A program made the position numbers and the translations under genes. A stretch of 64,000 nt of DNA from Alkalihalobacillus sp. BA299. GTDB lineage: Bacteria; Bacillota; Bacilli; Bacillales; Bacillaceae_F. The stretch is taken from contig NZ_JAFLJM010000002.1 of the NCBI RefSeq assembly GCF_017745675.1, positions 186,001-250,000 of the forward strand, written 5' to 3'. Below, piece by piece: positions 44,590-52,887 of this stretch. Positions within the stretch are counted from its first letter, which is position 1; each line of letters starts with the position of its first letter. The notes beneath the pieces were generated by a model. That model made no database searches and was not told the DNA's origin. It was given only the letters and a program-made list of their open reading frames with translations.

Positions 44590-45642
44590 TTATTCATAGG
44601 GAGCATAATCAATCCCTTTCTCTTCTAAGTACCGTATTACGCCTGGATGCCAAGGAGCCGTTGCACTACCAAATGCTACTTCTAATGTACTAGTCGGAAT
44701 AATACTATGCATTTCATCGGCTTCCTCTTTATTCTCCCAGAAAGTCTTCGTTATGTTATAAACCGTTTCTTCATCTAAATCCTTTGTTGTCACCCACTCA
44801 ACATTGGTTGCAACAACTTGAATAGATTCTTCTAAACCTTCATAGCTACCACCAGGAATTTCGGATAACACATAGTAGCCAGGTGCTTTTTTGGAAGCCA
44901 TTTTATCAAAAGATTCATCGGTCATTTCTAACCATTTTAAGTCTCTACTTCTTGATAAATCCATTAACCATGCGGTTCCAGGACCTGCTTGGAAAGTCAT
45001 GACATCAATATGTCCATCTCTAAAGGCTGTATCTTGTTCTTCTGGAGTCATAGCTCGAATATCTACATCATCTTCAGAAATATCGTAAGCCTTCAATAAC
45101 TCTATAAGCATGATATAACTACTACTACCAGGTGCACCCGCCCCAATCGTCTTACCTGCTATGTCTTTTGGCGTATCAATCCCTGAATCCTGGGTAACAA
45201 CCATATTAAATGGTGTAGGGTACATATTCCACATCATTCTTAAATCATCAAATGGCTCTAACGTTTCAAAAGGACCTACTGCTTCCCTTGCATCGATTGT
45301 CGTACTAGCTACTGATACAGCGATGTCTATTCCCCCATCATAAAGCTGCCTTACACCATCAACCGTCCCACTTGTCTCCTGGATTTGCAAGTTCATGTTG
45401 TCTGTATGGGTACCCATAATATTCCCTATGGCAATGCTGTAAGCAAACGCAGTTGAACCAGAGGTAGATCCACCTACTGAGAAATTTAACGGTTGAGAAT
45501 TAGATCCATTATCATTATCGGGTTGGTTAGATCCCTCAGAGCTAGACGAGTTATCCGAACTACATGCTGAAATAAAGAAGATTGTTACTAACGCTAGTAG
45601 TGCCAATAAAATACGATTACGTTGTTTAAAAATTCCAAACAT
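44590..45642 (-). CDS. TAXI family TRAP receptor lipoprotein
   Basis: A 350-residue lipoprotein (lipobox FFISACSS, then a Ser/Asn-rich linker) with the TAXI opening NFSVGGSTSGSTAFAYSIA. It also has the family segment GKTIGAGAPGSSSYIML. TAXI receptors bind small carboxylates, amino acids or aromatic acids. The start is ATG 45642, behind GGGGGA; the longer frame has an unlikely leader. A consensus cre site precedes it. It is the first catabolic gene after the XRE-cupin regulator. Confidence 0.9.
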   Translation of the reverse strand: MFGIFKQRNRILLALLALVTIFFISACSSDNSSSSEGSNQPDNDNGSNSQPLNFSVGGSTSGSTAFAYSIAIGNIMGTHTDNMNLQIQETSGTVDGVRQLYDGGIDIAVSVASTTIDAREAVGPFETLEPFDDLRMMWNMYPTPFNMVVTQDSGIDTPKDIAGKTIGAGAPGSSSYIMLIELLKAYDISEDDVDIRAMTPEEQDTAFRDGHIDVMTFQAGPGTAWLMDLSRSRDLKWLEMTDESFDKMASKKAPGYYVLSEIPGGSYEGLEESIQVVATNVEWVTTKDLDEETVYNITKTFWENKEEADEMHSIIPTSTLEVAFGSATAPWHPGVIRYLEEKGIDYAPYE

Positions 45643-45675
45643 AATTATTCCCCCTAAAAAGTTATTTTTATTTCT

Positions 45676-45689
45676 TGTAACCGTTTTCA
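45676..45689. promoter_or_regulatory. CcpA (cre) site, full consensus match
   Basis: TGTAACCGTTTTCA fits TGWAANCGNTNWCA at every defined position. It lies between the XRE gene and the TAXI receptor gene, in the leader of the transporter/acyl-CoA genes. Confidence 0.6.
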
Positions 45690-45703
45690 AAATTTCAGAT
45701 TTA

Positions 45704-46261
45704 TTAATTTATTATAAAGATGACTAAAACTTGAGCCTCCTGATTGTTTTTGGATCGAAACATATGCTCCTTATCTCCGTGATAATAGGCACTATCACCT
45801 TTTTCCAGCTCAAAAATTTCATCTCCATAAATTAAATCAATCGCTCCTTCTATCACAAATGCAAATTCTTCCTCTTGGTGAGAAAATGGCAACTTTTTTT
45901 CCGTATCAATAGGCACAGTTACTATAAAGGTCTCTATTTTTTTAAACTTCTTCCGATTGGCTAATAATTCGTAGTGATAGCCAAATTCGTTAACCTTTGA
46001 ACCAACTTTAGGGCGTTCAGACTTTTTAATGATATTTAGTTTATTTTCGCCCTCTTCCTCCTCCTCAAAAAACCAAGATAGTTTCACATCTAAAGCTTTT
46101 GCGATTTTTGATAATGTAGCGATGGGTATTGATATTTTTCCATTTTCGATTTTTGAAATCATCCCCTTTGTATAACCACATTTTTCTGCTAACTCTTCTT
46201 GTGTTAACTTCAAATACTTTCTCAGGTTCTTAACTCTTGCTCCGATTTGTTGTTGTTCCAT
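45704..46261 (-). CDS. XRE family regulator with C-terminal cupin
   Basis: A 185-residue regulator: an HTH at about 7-62 (VKNLRKYLKLTQEELAEKCG, TKGMISKIENGKISI) and a cupin domain at about 110-185 with FSHQEEEFAFVIEG and DSAYYHGDKEH carrying its metal-ligand His/Glu. Proteins of this class sense a small acid or CoA ester and usually control an adjacent catabolic operon. Here that is the TAXI-TRAP cluster. A TTCAAC-CTGA-GTTGAA dyad lies 48 bp upstream of its start, suggesting autoregulation. Confidence 0.9.
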   Translation of the reverse strand: MEQQQIGARVKNLRKYLKLTQEELAEKCGYTKGMISKIENGKISIPIATLSKIAKALDVKLSWFFEEEEEGENKLNIIKKSERPKVGSKVNEFGYHYELLANRKKFKKIETFIVTVPIDTEKKLPFSHQEEEFAFVIEGAIDLIYGDEIFELEKGDSAYYHGDKEHMFRSKNNQEAQVLVIFIIN

Positions 46262-46308
46262 TACTACATCTCAACTCCTGCATTTAATTCAACATAAATT
46301 TCAAATCA

Positions 46309-46324
46309 TTCAACCTGAGTTGAA
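46309..46324. promoter_or_regulatory. candidate XRE operator
   Basis: Perfect inverted repeat TTCAAC-CTGA-GTTGAA, with an extra TTCAAC half-site at 46288-46293. It lies in the promoter region of the XRE-cupin gene. Confidence 0.45.
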
Positions 46325-46383
46325 TTATACAGAGTATATTTTTGAATTTCAACACTTTTCTGAATATTTTATTTATTTTTTCG

Positions 46384-46411
46384 AAAGCACGGGGACGGTT
46401 CTCGTGCTTCC
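46384..46411 (+). repeat. REP element
   Basis: GAAAGCACGGGGACGGTTCT then CGTGCTTC, upstream of the LysM/CWB2 gene. Confidence 0.85.
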
Positions 46412-46420
46412 AACACGTAC

Positions 46421-46477
46421 TCTCTCTATAAACCGTGAAACAAGATTTTTCGAGTTTGTTCGGGGTGTCACTGTGAC
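46421..46477 (+). repeat. GTCACWGTGAC element, long copy
   Basis: CTCTCTATAAACCGTGAAAC through GTTCGGGGTGTCACTGTGAC. Same extended form as 7515-7589. It begins 10 bp after a REP element. Confidence 0.6.
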
Positions 46478-46531
46478 ATGTTTAAATCCCCCTCCTTATG
46501 GTGAAATTATCTCATGAGGAGGGAAGATCGA

Positions 46532-48562
46532 ATGGATATATTTACACACCACGAATTGGTTCAAGGCAAAGATGGATATTCGATTATACTACATTTAAAT
46601 ACGAATTCCACCGAATTTTCCCGTGAACTGATTGATATAGATAAACCAGAGGAAAAAACAGGGCTATTAGATAAACCCATTAAAGAATATCTAAAAAGTA
46701 CTTTTCCAAGTCTTAAAATCACCTCTGTAAAAGTAGTCATCGGAACAATGCTTGTCGCTTCTTTTACACTATCTGATGAATTTTCCGTAAAAGCTCAAGC
46801 TAATGGTGAAAATGATGGAAATGGTGAAACCCAGCAAGTCAAAGCACAACAGCTAAACGCCATAGAATTATCGGGGCAAAATCGTTATGAAACGAGTGTA
46901 GTTATTTCACAGCACGGCTGGGCTAATGGCTCAGAAGCCGTCATTTTAGGACGAGGAGATATGGCGATTGACGCGCTCACTGGTAGTGTTCTCGCGAAAA
47001 AACACCAATCCCCCCTATTACTTACTCAGTCTGACCGTTTGCCACGAGAAGTAGAGCAGGAAATTGATCGTTTAAAACCAAAGACCATCTATATTACGGG
47101 AGGAACAAGCGCTGTCTCCAGTCAAATAGAAAATCAGCTTAAACAAAAGGGGTACTCAGTCGTTCGGATCAATGGTGACAGCCGATACGATACTTCAGTA
47201 GAAATTGCCAAACAATTAAATAATAATGAGGAATTGATTTTGACATCCGGAAGTGAAAATTCTCCTGATGCATTATCAGTGGCCCCCTACGCTGGATTAA
47301 GCCAAATCCCAATCTTATTTACCCAAAAAGATAAATTGCCAACATCCGTCTTGCAATACATAAACGATAAAAAAATAAATAAAGTGACGATCATCGGTGG
47401 GGAAGCTGCCATTTCAAATCAAGTTCTCGACCAATTAAAGCAAAATGGGGTTACGAGCATAGAACGAGTCTCTGGACCTAATCGCTATGAAACAAGTGTT
47501 GAAATCGCCAATCGTTATCGTGATGTATATCATTCAGGTCAAGTATTCGTGGCAAGTGGTGAAAGTTTTATTGATGCTCTTCCAGCTTCCCCACTAGCTG
47601 CGATGTCGAATGCCCCCATTATATTAACAGGTAAAAATAGTATTCCTGCAGCAGTACAAGGGTGGTTAACGGAAAAAGATGATCGAATATCACAAGTAGC
47701 TGTATTAGGAGGGACTGGAGTGATCTCAACAGCAGTTCGGGATGGTTTAAGAAATAAAGGGATTATACCTACACCTAACACCTCCCTCCAACTAACGGAG
47801 TTTTATTCTGTTCGGTCTGGTGATACATTGTGGAACATTTCCAATCGTTACGGAATTACAGTCAATGAGTTGAAGCAATTAAATAACTTAACCTCTGATC
47901 AAATTAATATTGGTCAAGTGTTGAAGGTGCCTCAATTGGATAATGGCCATTCACAGACAGCTGAACAAAAAACGCTTACTTATACTTCACATACGGTTCA
48001 AAGTGGGGACAATATGTGGGACTTAGCCATCCAATATGGGGTGCCTATGCATGAACTTCTTCAAGTCAATAACCTAACGTTAAACAGTACTTTAAGTATC
48101 GGTCAAGTACTGACCATACCTGTCCATCATATTCCTGTAAAGCCTGTCGTAAGCTCTAAGCACGGGGAATTATTAGATTGGTGGACGGAAGCTCGATATG
48201 TTTTTTCAACAGGCAAGACAGCAACGATTACAGATTTCCAAACCGGCAGAACATTTCAAGTAAAGCATACGATGGGAGGAAATCATGCCGATAGTGAGCC
48301 GTTAACCGCACAAGATGCGCAAATCATGAAAGAAATATGGGGAGGCAGCTATTCCTGGACACCAAGGGCGATTATAGTTGAAGTCGATGGTAGAAAATTG
48401 GCGGCAGCGATGCATTCTTTTCCACATGGTGACCAGGTGATCCGAGACAATAACTATAATGGTCACTTCTGTATCCATTTCTTAAACAGCCGAAGACATA
48501 GCGATGACCGTATTCAAGATACTATGCAAGTCCAAATTGAAATCGCAGCTGGGCAAAGATAA
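46532..48562 (+). CDS. cell-wall protein with CWB2 and LysM repeats
   Basis: A 676-residue protein starting at ATG 46532 behind GAGGAGGGAAG. Residues 1-85 form a Bacillus-type leader domain (HHELVQGKDGYSIILHLN...) with a hydrophobic stretch rather than a classical signal. Three cell-wall-binding repeats 2 (CWB2) follow at about 110-400, each with NRYET/SRYDTS and GG-S motifs. Two LysM domains lie at about 420-530 (SGDTLWNI, SGDNMWDL). The C-terminal domain contains HSFPHGDQVI and NGHFCIHFLNSRRHSD, whose His/Cys residues suggest a hydrolase or transpeptidase-like site. The enzymatic role is unproven. Confidence 0.82.
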   Translation: MDIFTHHELVQGKDGYSIILHLNTNSTEFSRELIDIDKPEEKTGLLDKPIKEYLKSTFPSLKITSVKVVIGTMLVASFTLSDEFSVKAQANGENDGNGETQQVKAQQLNAIELSGQNRYETSVVISQHGWANGSEAVILGRGDMAIDALTGSVLAKKHQSPLLLTQSDRLPREVEQEIDRLKPKTIYITGGTSAVSSQIENQLKQKGYSVVRINGDSRYDTSVEIAKQLNNNEELILTSGSENSPDALSVAPYAGLSQIPILFTQKDKLPTSVLQYINDKKINKVTIIGGEAAISNQVLDQLKQNGVTSIERVSGPNRYETSVEIANRYRDVYHSGQVFVASGESFIDALPASPLAAMSNAPIILTGKNSIPAAVQGWLTEKDDRISQVAVLGGTGVISTAVRDGLRNKGIIPTPNTSLQLTEFYSVRSGDTLWNISNRYGITVNELKQLNNLTSDQINIGQVLKVPQLDNGHSQTAEQKTLTYTSHTVQSGDNMWDLAIQYGVPMHELLQVNNLTLNSTLSIGQVLTIPVHHIPVKPVVSSKHGELLDWWTEARYVFSTGKTATITDFQTGRTFQVKHTMGGNHADSEPLTAQDAQIMKEIWGGSYSWTPRAIIVEVDGRKLAAAMHSFPHGDQVIRDNNYNGHFCIHFLNSRRHSDDRIQDTMQVQIEIAAGQR

Positions 48563-48620
48563 GCGCAATCGAAATGACCTTCAATATTCTCAAGCTAACA
48601 ATAAACCAATAGAGGAATAT

Positions 48621-48656
48621 AATTAAAAACCCTTTCTCCACACATGAGAAAGGGTT
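48621..48656 (-). terminator. terminator between convergent wall-protein genes
   Basis: Perfect 11-bp stem AACCCTTTCTC/GAGAAAGGGTT with a 7-nt loop, then TTTTTAATT on the minus strand. It ends the NlpC/P60 gene transcript and may also stop readthrough from the LysM gene. Confidence 0.85.
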
Positions 48657-48673
48657 GATGTTGAAAAGAAATT

Positions 48674-50179
48674 TTATTTAATCAATGATTCACTTACGGC
48701 TAATTTTCCACCGATAATTGTAAAATCACTTAAACCATTTTCTTGAATCGTAAACCAAACCTCTTCTGGCATACGGTCTGGGGTTACTAATAACACAGGT
48801 GCATGTTCTTTAGCGGCCAGTACAGAACTTGATAATGCATCTGCAAAATTATATCCTGTAGCAACATACGCTTTATTTGAGTCACTTCCGAATTTTTCAT
48901 AGATTTTAGAAACGGTATCAAAACGATTCGTGCCTGCAATTCGCTCACCATTTGGAAGTTGCGATAACACATTATTATTAATAGCAACTTCTCCACCAAT
49001 TACAATTCCCTTTGTAAAACTTTTTACAGCATCTTTTGTTGCTTGAGGAAGCTGGTTGGACGAAGTGAGTAAAATCGGATACCCGTTGCTTGCTGCATAC
49101 GAAGCAACACTTAATGCATCTGGAAAATTCCCACCAGACGTCAAGACAAAAGTATCTGAAACAGACTGTAATTGTTCGGCAATTTTAACAGATGTTTCAT
49201 ATCGATCCCGACCTGCAATTCGTTCAATATTAAGTTTCATTGCTGCTAATTCTTTCTCAACTTCACCAGAAACCGCTTGCGCTCCACCTAAAATGATGAC
49301 TTTACTAGCTCCTAACCTTGCAATTTCATCTCTAATTTTTCCATTAAGACTGCTGCCAGAGTTTAATAGAATCGGTGCATCTAACTCATAAGCAAGAGGG
49401 GCACCTGACAGAGCATCAGGAAAGTTGTTACCACTTGCGATAATGGCCGTTTCTGCTCCATTTGGCCATCCGATGTTTGAAATCTGAATAGAGGTTTCAA
49501 TCCGGTCAACACCTGCGATTCGATTTTTCGTATTAGATTGAACAGACGACAACCACACAGTAGAATTATTGTTTTGGCTTACTACATATGATTTCTCCTG
49601 TTCCTGTGCAACAGAAATCGCTTCTTCTCTAGAAGGTAAGGTTTCTAATAAACCGCCATTCACATTAAAAACATCGTAAAATTGTTTTGGTTGCTTAATT
49701 TCTTTCGGTTGTTCCTGTTTTTTCGGTTCTTCAATAATGCGCTTAGCACCTAACCACCGCGGGGCCCAATACGAATTACTAAGAGACGTTATAGAAATTC
49801 CTTTGGATGACGAGGCATGAATAAATTGATAATTGCCTATGTAAATCCCAGAATGCGATAATCCGCTTCGATATGTATTTTTGAAAAAAACCAGATCTCC
49901 GGGCTGTAATTCATTTCTACTAACCGTCTCACCTACCCTGTATTGAGTATCCGTTGTCCTCGGCAGTGTAATCCCTACTTGTGCATACACATGCTGAGAA
50001 AATCCTGAACAGTCAAAGCCACGAGGTGTCGTACCGCCCCACTTGTAAGGGGTTCCAATGTATTGTTTAGCAATTTCTACAACTCTATCATTTGTCGATG
50101 CAGATACGAGACTAGGTAAAAAGAACACCAAAAACACTAAAAGACATGTAACAAAACTATAGGGAAGCACTCTTTTCAT
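48674..50179 (-). CDS. NlpC/P60 peptidoglycan hydrolase with CWB2 repeats
   Basis: A 501-residue secreted protein. After a signal peptide (1-27) comes an NlpC/P60 domain (about 30-145) with catalytic Cys57 in GFDCSGF, His109 in LSHSGIYIG and His121 in FIHASS. It is a gamma-D-Glu-diamino-acid endopeptidase or a related muropeptidase. A linker is followed by three CWB2 repeats (about 215-500) that anchor it to wall polymers. It is convergent with the LysM/CWB2 gene, making a small wall-remodelling locus. Confidence 0.92.
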   Translation of the reverse strand: MKRVLPYSFVTCLLVFLVFFLPSLVSASTNDRVVEIAKQYIGTPYKWGGTTPRGFDCSGFSQHVYAQVGITLPRTTDTQYRVGETVSRNELQPGDLVFFKNTYRSGLSHSGIYIGNYQFIHASSSKGISITSLSNSYWAPRWLGAKRIIEEPKKQEQPKEIKQPKQFYDVFNVNGGLLETLPSREEAISVAQEQEKSYVVSQNNNSTVWLSSVQSNTKNRIAGVDRIETSIQISNIGWPNGAETAIIASGNNFPDALSGAPLAYELDAPILLNSGSSLNGKIRDEIARLGASKVIILGGAQAVSGEVEKELAAMKLNIERIAGRDRYETSVKIAEQLQSVSDTFVLTSGGNFPDALSVASYAASNGYPILLTSSNQLPQATKDAVKSFTKGIVIGGEVAINNNVLSQLPNGERIAGTNRFDTVSKIYEKFGSDSNKAYVATGYNFADALSSSVLAAKEHAPVLLVTPDRMPEEVWFTIQENGLSDFTIIGGKLAVSESLIK

Positions 50180-50615
50180 TGCAAAATAACTCCTTATACC
50201 TATTTCTATTTCTCTAATAAGTATAAATGATATTTACTAGATTTTATTTTACAATTCGATTACATTCTTTTTTTATCGACAAAAAAATGGTAGTTGAGAT
50301 AATAATATACAGTAGTTAACTCATTTTCCAAAAAGGAAAAGTAAGAAAAACCGGGCAAAAAACATCCGGTCCTTTTTTGTCTAGAGAATATTTGATAATT
50401 TATATTCTACACCATGTACTTCTTTGTAATACTCTGGATACATTTCTCCCCCACATTTTTCGCATGAAAACATACGAGGAATGGCAGCACTTTTGCCTGT
50501 ATTTGACCGACTTTTTGAAATGGACACATCTCCTCGCAGTCTTACATTTGATTTTTTTGCACGTCCCCCTTCATTTAACGGAAATGAAGAGGGGGAATTT
50601 TACTTTCTGGTGTTT
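50180..50615. other. gene-poor stretch upstream of the 21-bp repeats
   Basis: Frames on the plus strand here run into the 21-bp repeat and are not convincing genes. AT-rich bases near 50210-50260 probably hold the promoter of the NlpC/P60 gene. AAAACCGGGCAAAAAACATCCGGT near 50346-50370 can form a weak hairpin. Confidence 0.35.
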
Positions 50616-50735
50616 TTTTCAACTTTTAGACTTTTATTTTCAACTTTTAGACTTTTATTTTCAACTTTAAAACTTTTATTTTCAACCTTGAGCATTATAT
50701 TTTCAACTTCAGGCCATTTATCGATTTCTCGACAC
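50616..50735 (+). repeat. five 21-bp tandem repeats with cap
   Basis: Five units of TTTTCAACTTTTAGACTTTT-type, each exactly 21 bp (50616, 50637, 50658, 50679, 50700), followed by TCGATTTCTCGACA. The same unit and cap occur at 7807 (three units) and 18858 (four units). The exact 21-bp period yields open frames of repeated FQLLDFY, which I do not consider genes. Confidence 0.75.
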
Positions 50736-50767
50736 CAACAGTCAAAAGTCGACACGCTCTATTTAAA

Positions 50768-50802
50768 AAAAGCTACCAGCATCTTAGCTTCTGGTAGCTT
50801 TT
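50768..50802 (-). terminator. terminator downstream of the SGNH hydrolase gene
   Basis: 12-bp stem AAAAGCTACCAG/CTGGTAGCTTTT with an 11-nt loop and a T-run on the minus strand. It is nearly symmetric and may work in both directions. Confidence 0.75.
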
Positions 50803-50846
50803 ATCCATTTATTTGTTTATAATTTCCAAATTTCGGACAATATTCT

Positions 50847-50933
50847 TCATTCAATCATGTAGTTAACTGTCTCCATTTTACCTTTATTATAATCATTTAA
50901 CAGACTATCGACGTACTGATTTAGCTTCGACAT
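50847..50933 (-). CDS. possible 28-residue peptide
   Basis: ATG at 50933 opens MSKLNQYVDSLLNDYNKGKM and eight more residues, between the SGNH gene and its terminator. The upstream GAGAAAGAAG is a weak ribosome binding site. I do not recognise it; it could be chance. Confidence 0.2.
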   Translation of the reverse strand: MSKLNQYVDSLLNDYNKGKMETVNYMIE

Positions 50934-50950
50934 GCTTCTTTCTCTTCAAC

Positions 50951-51748
50951 TTATTTTCCTGTAAAATATTCTATCACAGCACTCGCCCACACTTCATGTC
51001 CTTTTTGATTCGGACGCGTACGGTCTATATAATCTAGTATTGCCTCGTCTGTAATATCAGGCCACGCTTCCCAATGATCAATGTACACGTAGCCTTGAGT
51101 TTCTGCAAACTCTTCTAATTCAGAAACCTGACTGAAATAATAGTTTGGGTTATAAATAGGATTCGGTGGCTGTAAAATGACTAGCACCTCAGGCGAATTT
51201 GCTTGTATTTCTGTAACAATCGTTGTAATGTTCGACAAGGTCAGATCCATTGTCGCATTACCATTATCATTTAAAAGTAAAGGTTCAAACAGAAGAATAT
51301 CCGGGTGAAACTGAGCCACTTCGCTATGAATTCTAGACTCTATCACTTCGTATGTAGTACGATTTCCTACTTCAAAAATTTGAACATCAAACAATTCTTC
51401 CCCATAAGTGGACTTTAGTTCGTCAATGACTAAGTTAACCCAAGCGGTTTCCGTGCCTTCTGCAGTTGCCATTGCATTTGAACCAAATATAGCAAGGTTT
51501 ATACTCTCATTATTTGCAATCGCATTGATTAACTTATCTTGCAAATGTGGGTCTATCCCATCAATGATCTCCAGTTCCATTTCTCCCTGCAGCGGCTCTT
51601 TCTGGTCATGTTGAGAGCTTACAGGTTGACCTATCGTTTCTTTCGCTTCTTTTGCAATCTTATTTAGCTTTTGATCATATTGCTGCTTTCCAAAGATCAA
51701 CAACGTAACACAAAGTAATAGTATAAGAACAAATAAAATATTTTTCAT
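50951..51748 (-). CDS. SGNH/GDSL hydrolase family protein, membrane-anchored
   Basis: A 265-residue protein with an N-terminal transmembrane anchor (about 3-20) and an extracytoplasmic SGNH domain. Block I is IFGSNAMA (Ser nucleophile), the Gly/Asn blocks follow, and block V is RPNQKGHEVWA with the catalytic His. Such enzymes are esterases or deacetylases acting on wall or polysaccharide acyl groups. It has its own terminator. The substrate is unknown. Confidence 0.82.
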   Translation of the reverse strand: MKNILFVLILLLCVTLLIFGKQQYDQKLNKIAKEAKETIGQPVSSQHDQKEPLQGEMELEIIDGIDPHLQDKLINAIANNESINLAIFGSNAMATAEGTETAWVNLVIDELKSTYGEELFDVQIFEVGNRTTYEVIESRIHSEVAQFHPDILLFEPLLLNDNGNATMDLTLSNITTIVTEIQANSPEVLVILQPPNPIYNPNYYFSQVSELEEFAETQGYVYIDHWEAWPDITDEAILDYIDRTRPNQKGHEVWASAVIEYFTGK

Positions 51749-51850
51749 AACAATCTCCTAACCCTTTATTCCATCCTCTATTATAACGAGTTTCGGTCTA
51801 CTCGTACATAAATATTGTTAATTTCCGTAACGTCAAAGGGAGTCATATAC

Positions 51851-51910
51851 CAATGAGTTGTGTCACAATGAGTGGAGTCAACAACAATTGCGAAACAATG
51901 AGCGGTTTCA
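51851..51910 (+). repeat. four 15-bp tandem units
   Basis: CAATGAGTTGTGTCA, CAATGAGTGGAGTCA, a degenerate 15-bp unit and CAATGAGCGGTTTCA in register. They lie upstream of the SGNH gene and next to a REP element. The stretch 51749-52069 otherwise holds no gene. Confidence 0.5.
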
Positions 51911-51943
51911 AACACCTGTAGTTGATTATAGTAAAGGTGCCTG

Positions 51944-51988
51944 GGAAAGCACAAGAACCGTCCCCGTGCTTCCTCCCCGTGCTTCTCC
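51944..51988 (-). repeat. REP element with partial second copy
   Basis: GAAAGCACAAGAACCGTCCC with GTGCTTC, then a CCGTGCTTC half, then CCAGTGACGG, possibly a fragment of the GTCACWGTGAC family. Confidence 0.8.
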
Positions 51989-52069
51989 CAGTGACGGAAT
52001 ACTAAAAAGAGCTGTTCATAAGAATAGAAAATGCTTCCTATGACAGCCCAGATATACATAAAACATATC

Positions 52070-52819
52070 TTAATGATCTTGTTCTTTCTGTTTTATATTT
52101 TCTTGAATTTCTAAATTTTTATAGACATGATCGTACATTCTTTCTCTAGCTAATTCCTGATCATTGTTTTTGATTGCTTCCAAAATACCTAACAAATCTG
52201 TATATTGTTGTAACCGCCAATCTTCATCTTCTATGCATTCAATGATTAAGGATGACTTCCTAATTATTCCATATATTGCTAACATGATGGCAATCCGAAT
52301 TTGGTTATGAGTCGAATACGCAATTTTTTCATGAAATGCGATATCCAAATCAACTAGCTTTGACCATGTGGTTGAAGGTTTGCCGGCTTCTTGTTTAAAC
52401 TGCTCAACGATTACATTTAATTCCTCGATTTCCTCTTCAGTAGCTCTTTTAGCTGCCCACCAAGCAGAATCCGCCTCAAAGTTTGCTCGAAATTCTGTTA
52501 ATTCTAATGTAGAGGCTCCACGGAAACGAATTAGTGCTTCCAAGGCACGACCAGCTTGATCGGGATTAGGTTCTGAAATAAAGGAACCACCATTTACCCC
52601 TCTACGAATTTCGAGAAGACCTTCTGATTCTAATACACGTAAAGCTTCTCGAATCGTTGGTCTACTAACACCAAAGACATCCACTAGTTCTCTTTCATTC
52701 GGTAATTTATCACCTACTTTTAACTCACCTTGAGAAATTAAGTCTTGAATTTGAATAACAATATCTTCAAAACCTCTAATTGTTTTAACGGTTTTAAGAT
52801 TTAGTCCAGGTTTTATGAT
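52070..52819 (-). CDS. GntR family (FCD/FadR) regulator with non-standard start
   Basis: A FadR-type regulator of about 249 residues: winged helix LPNERELVDVFGVSRPTIRE and LESEGLLEIRRGVNGG, then an FCD effector domain. The first standard start codon (GTG 52684) lies inside the recognition region and would destroy the HTH. The frame is open back to a stop, and a perfect AAAGGAGG precedes ATC 52819 (6 bases) and ATA 52816 (9 bases). A non-canonical start or a mutated ATG is likely. It probably controls the TRAP/aldehyde dehydrogenase genes that precede it on this strand. Confidence 0.85.
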   Translation of the reverse strand: MIKPGLNLKTVKTIRGFEDIVIQIQDLISQGELKVGDKLPNERELVDVFGVSRPTIREALRVLESEGLLEIRRGVNGGSFISEPNPDQAGRALEALIRFRGASTLELTEFRANFEADSAWWAAKRATEEEIEELNVIVEQFKQEAGKPSTTWSKLVDLDIAFHEKIAYSTHNQIRIAIMLAIYGIIRKSSLIIECIEDEDWRLQQYTDLLGILEAIKNNDQELARERMYDHVYKNLEIQENIKQKEQDH

Positions 52820-52887
52820 GAAACACCTCCTTTTAATGAATTATAAATTATGATTTAAGTGAACAAATGTAGCCTTTAACCTTTTTT

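Noticed and set aside
50616..50735. 21-bp tandem units as a CRISPR array
   Set aside because: Units are contiguous, without spacers, and too short. No cas genes are present.
50481..50822. 113-codon plus-strand open frame of aromatic/Leu repeats
   Set aside because: The FQLLDFY-type repetition is a translation of the 21-bp DNA repeat; the first part has no ribosome binding site.
51781..52059. 92-codon open frame upstream of the SGNH gene
   Set aside because: It runs through a REP element and the 15-bp repeats; no family resemblance.
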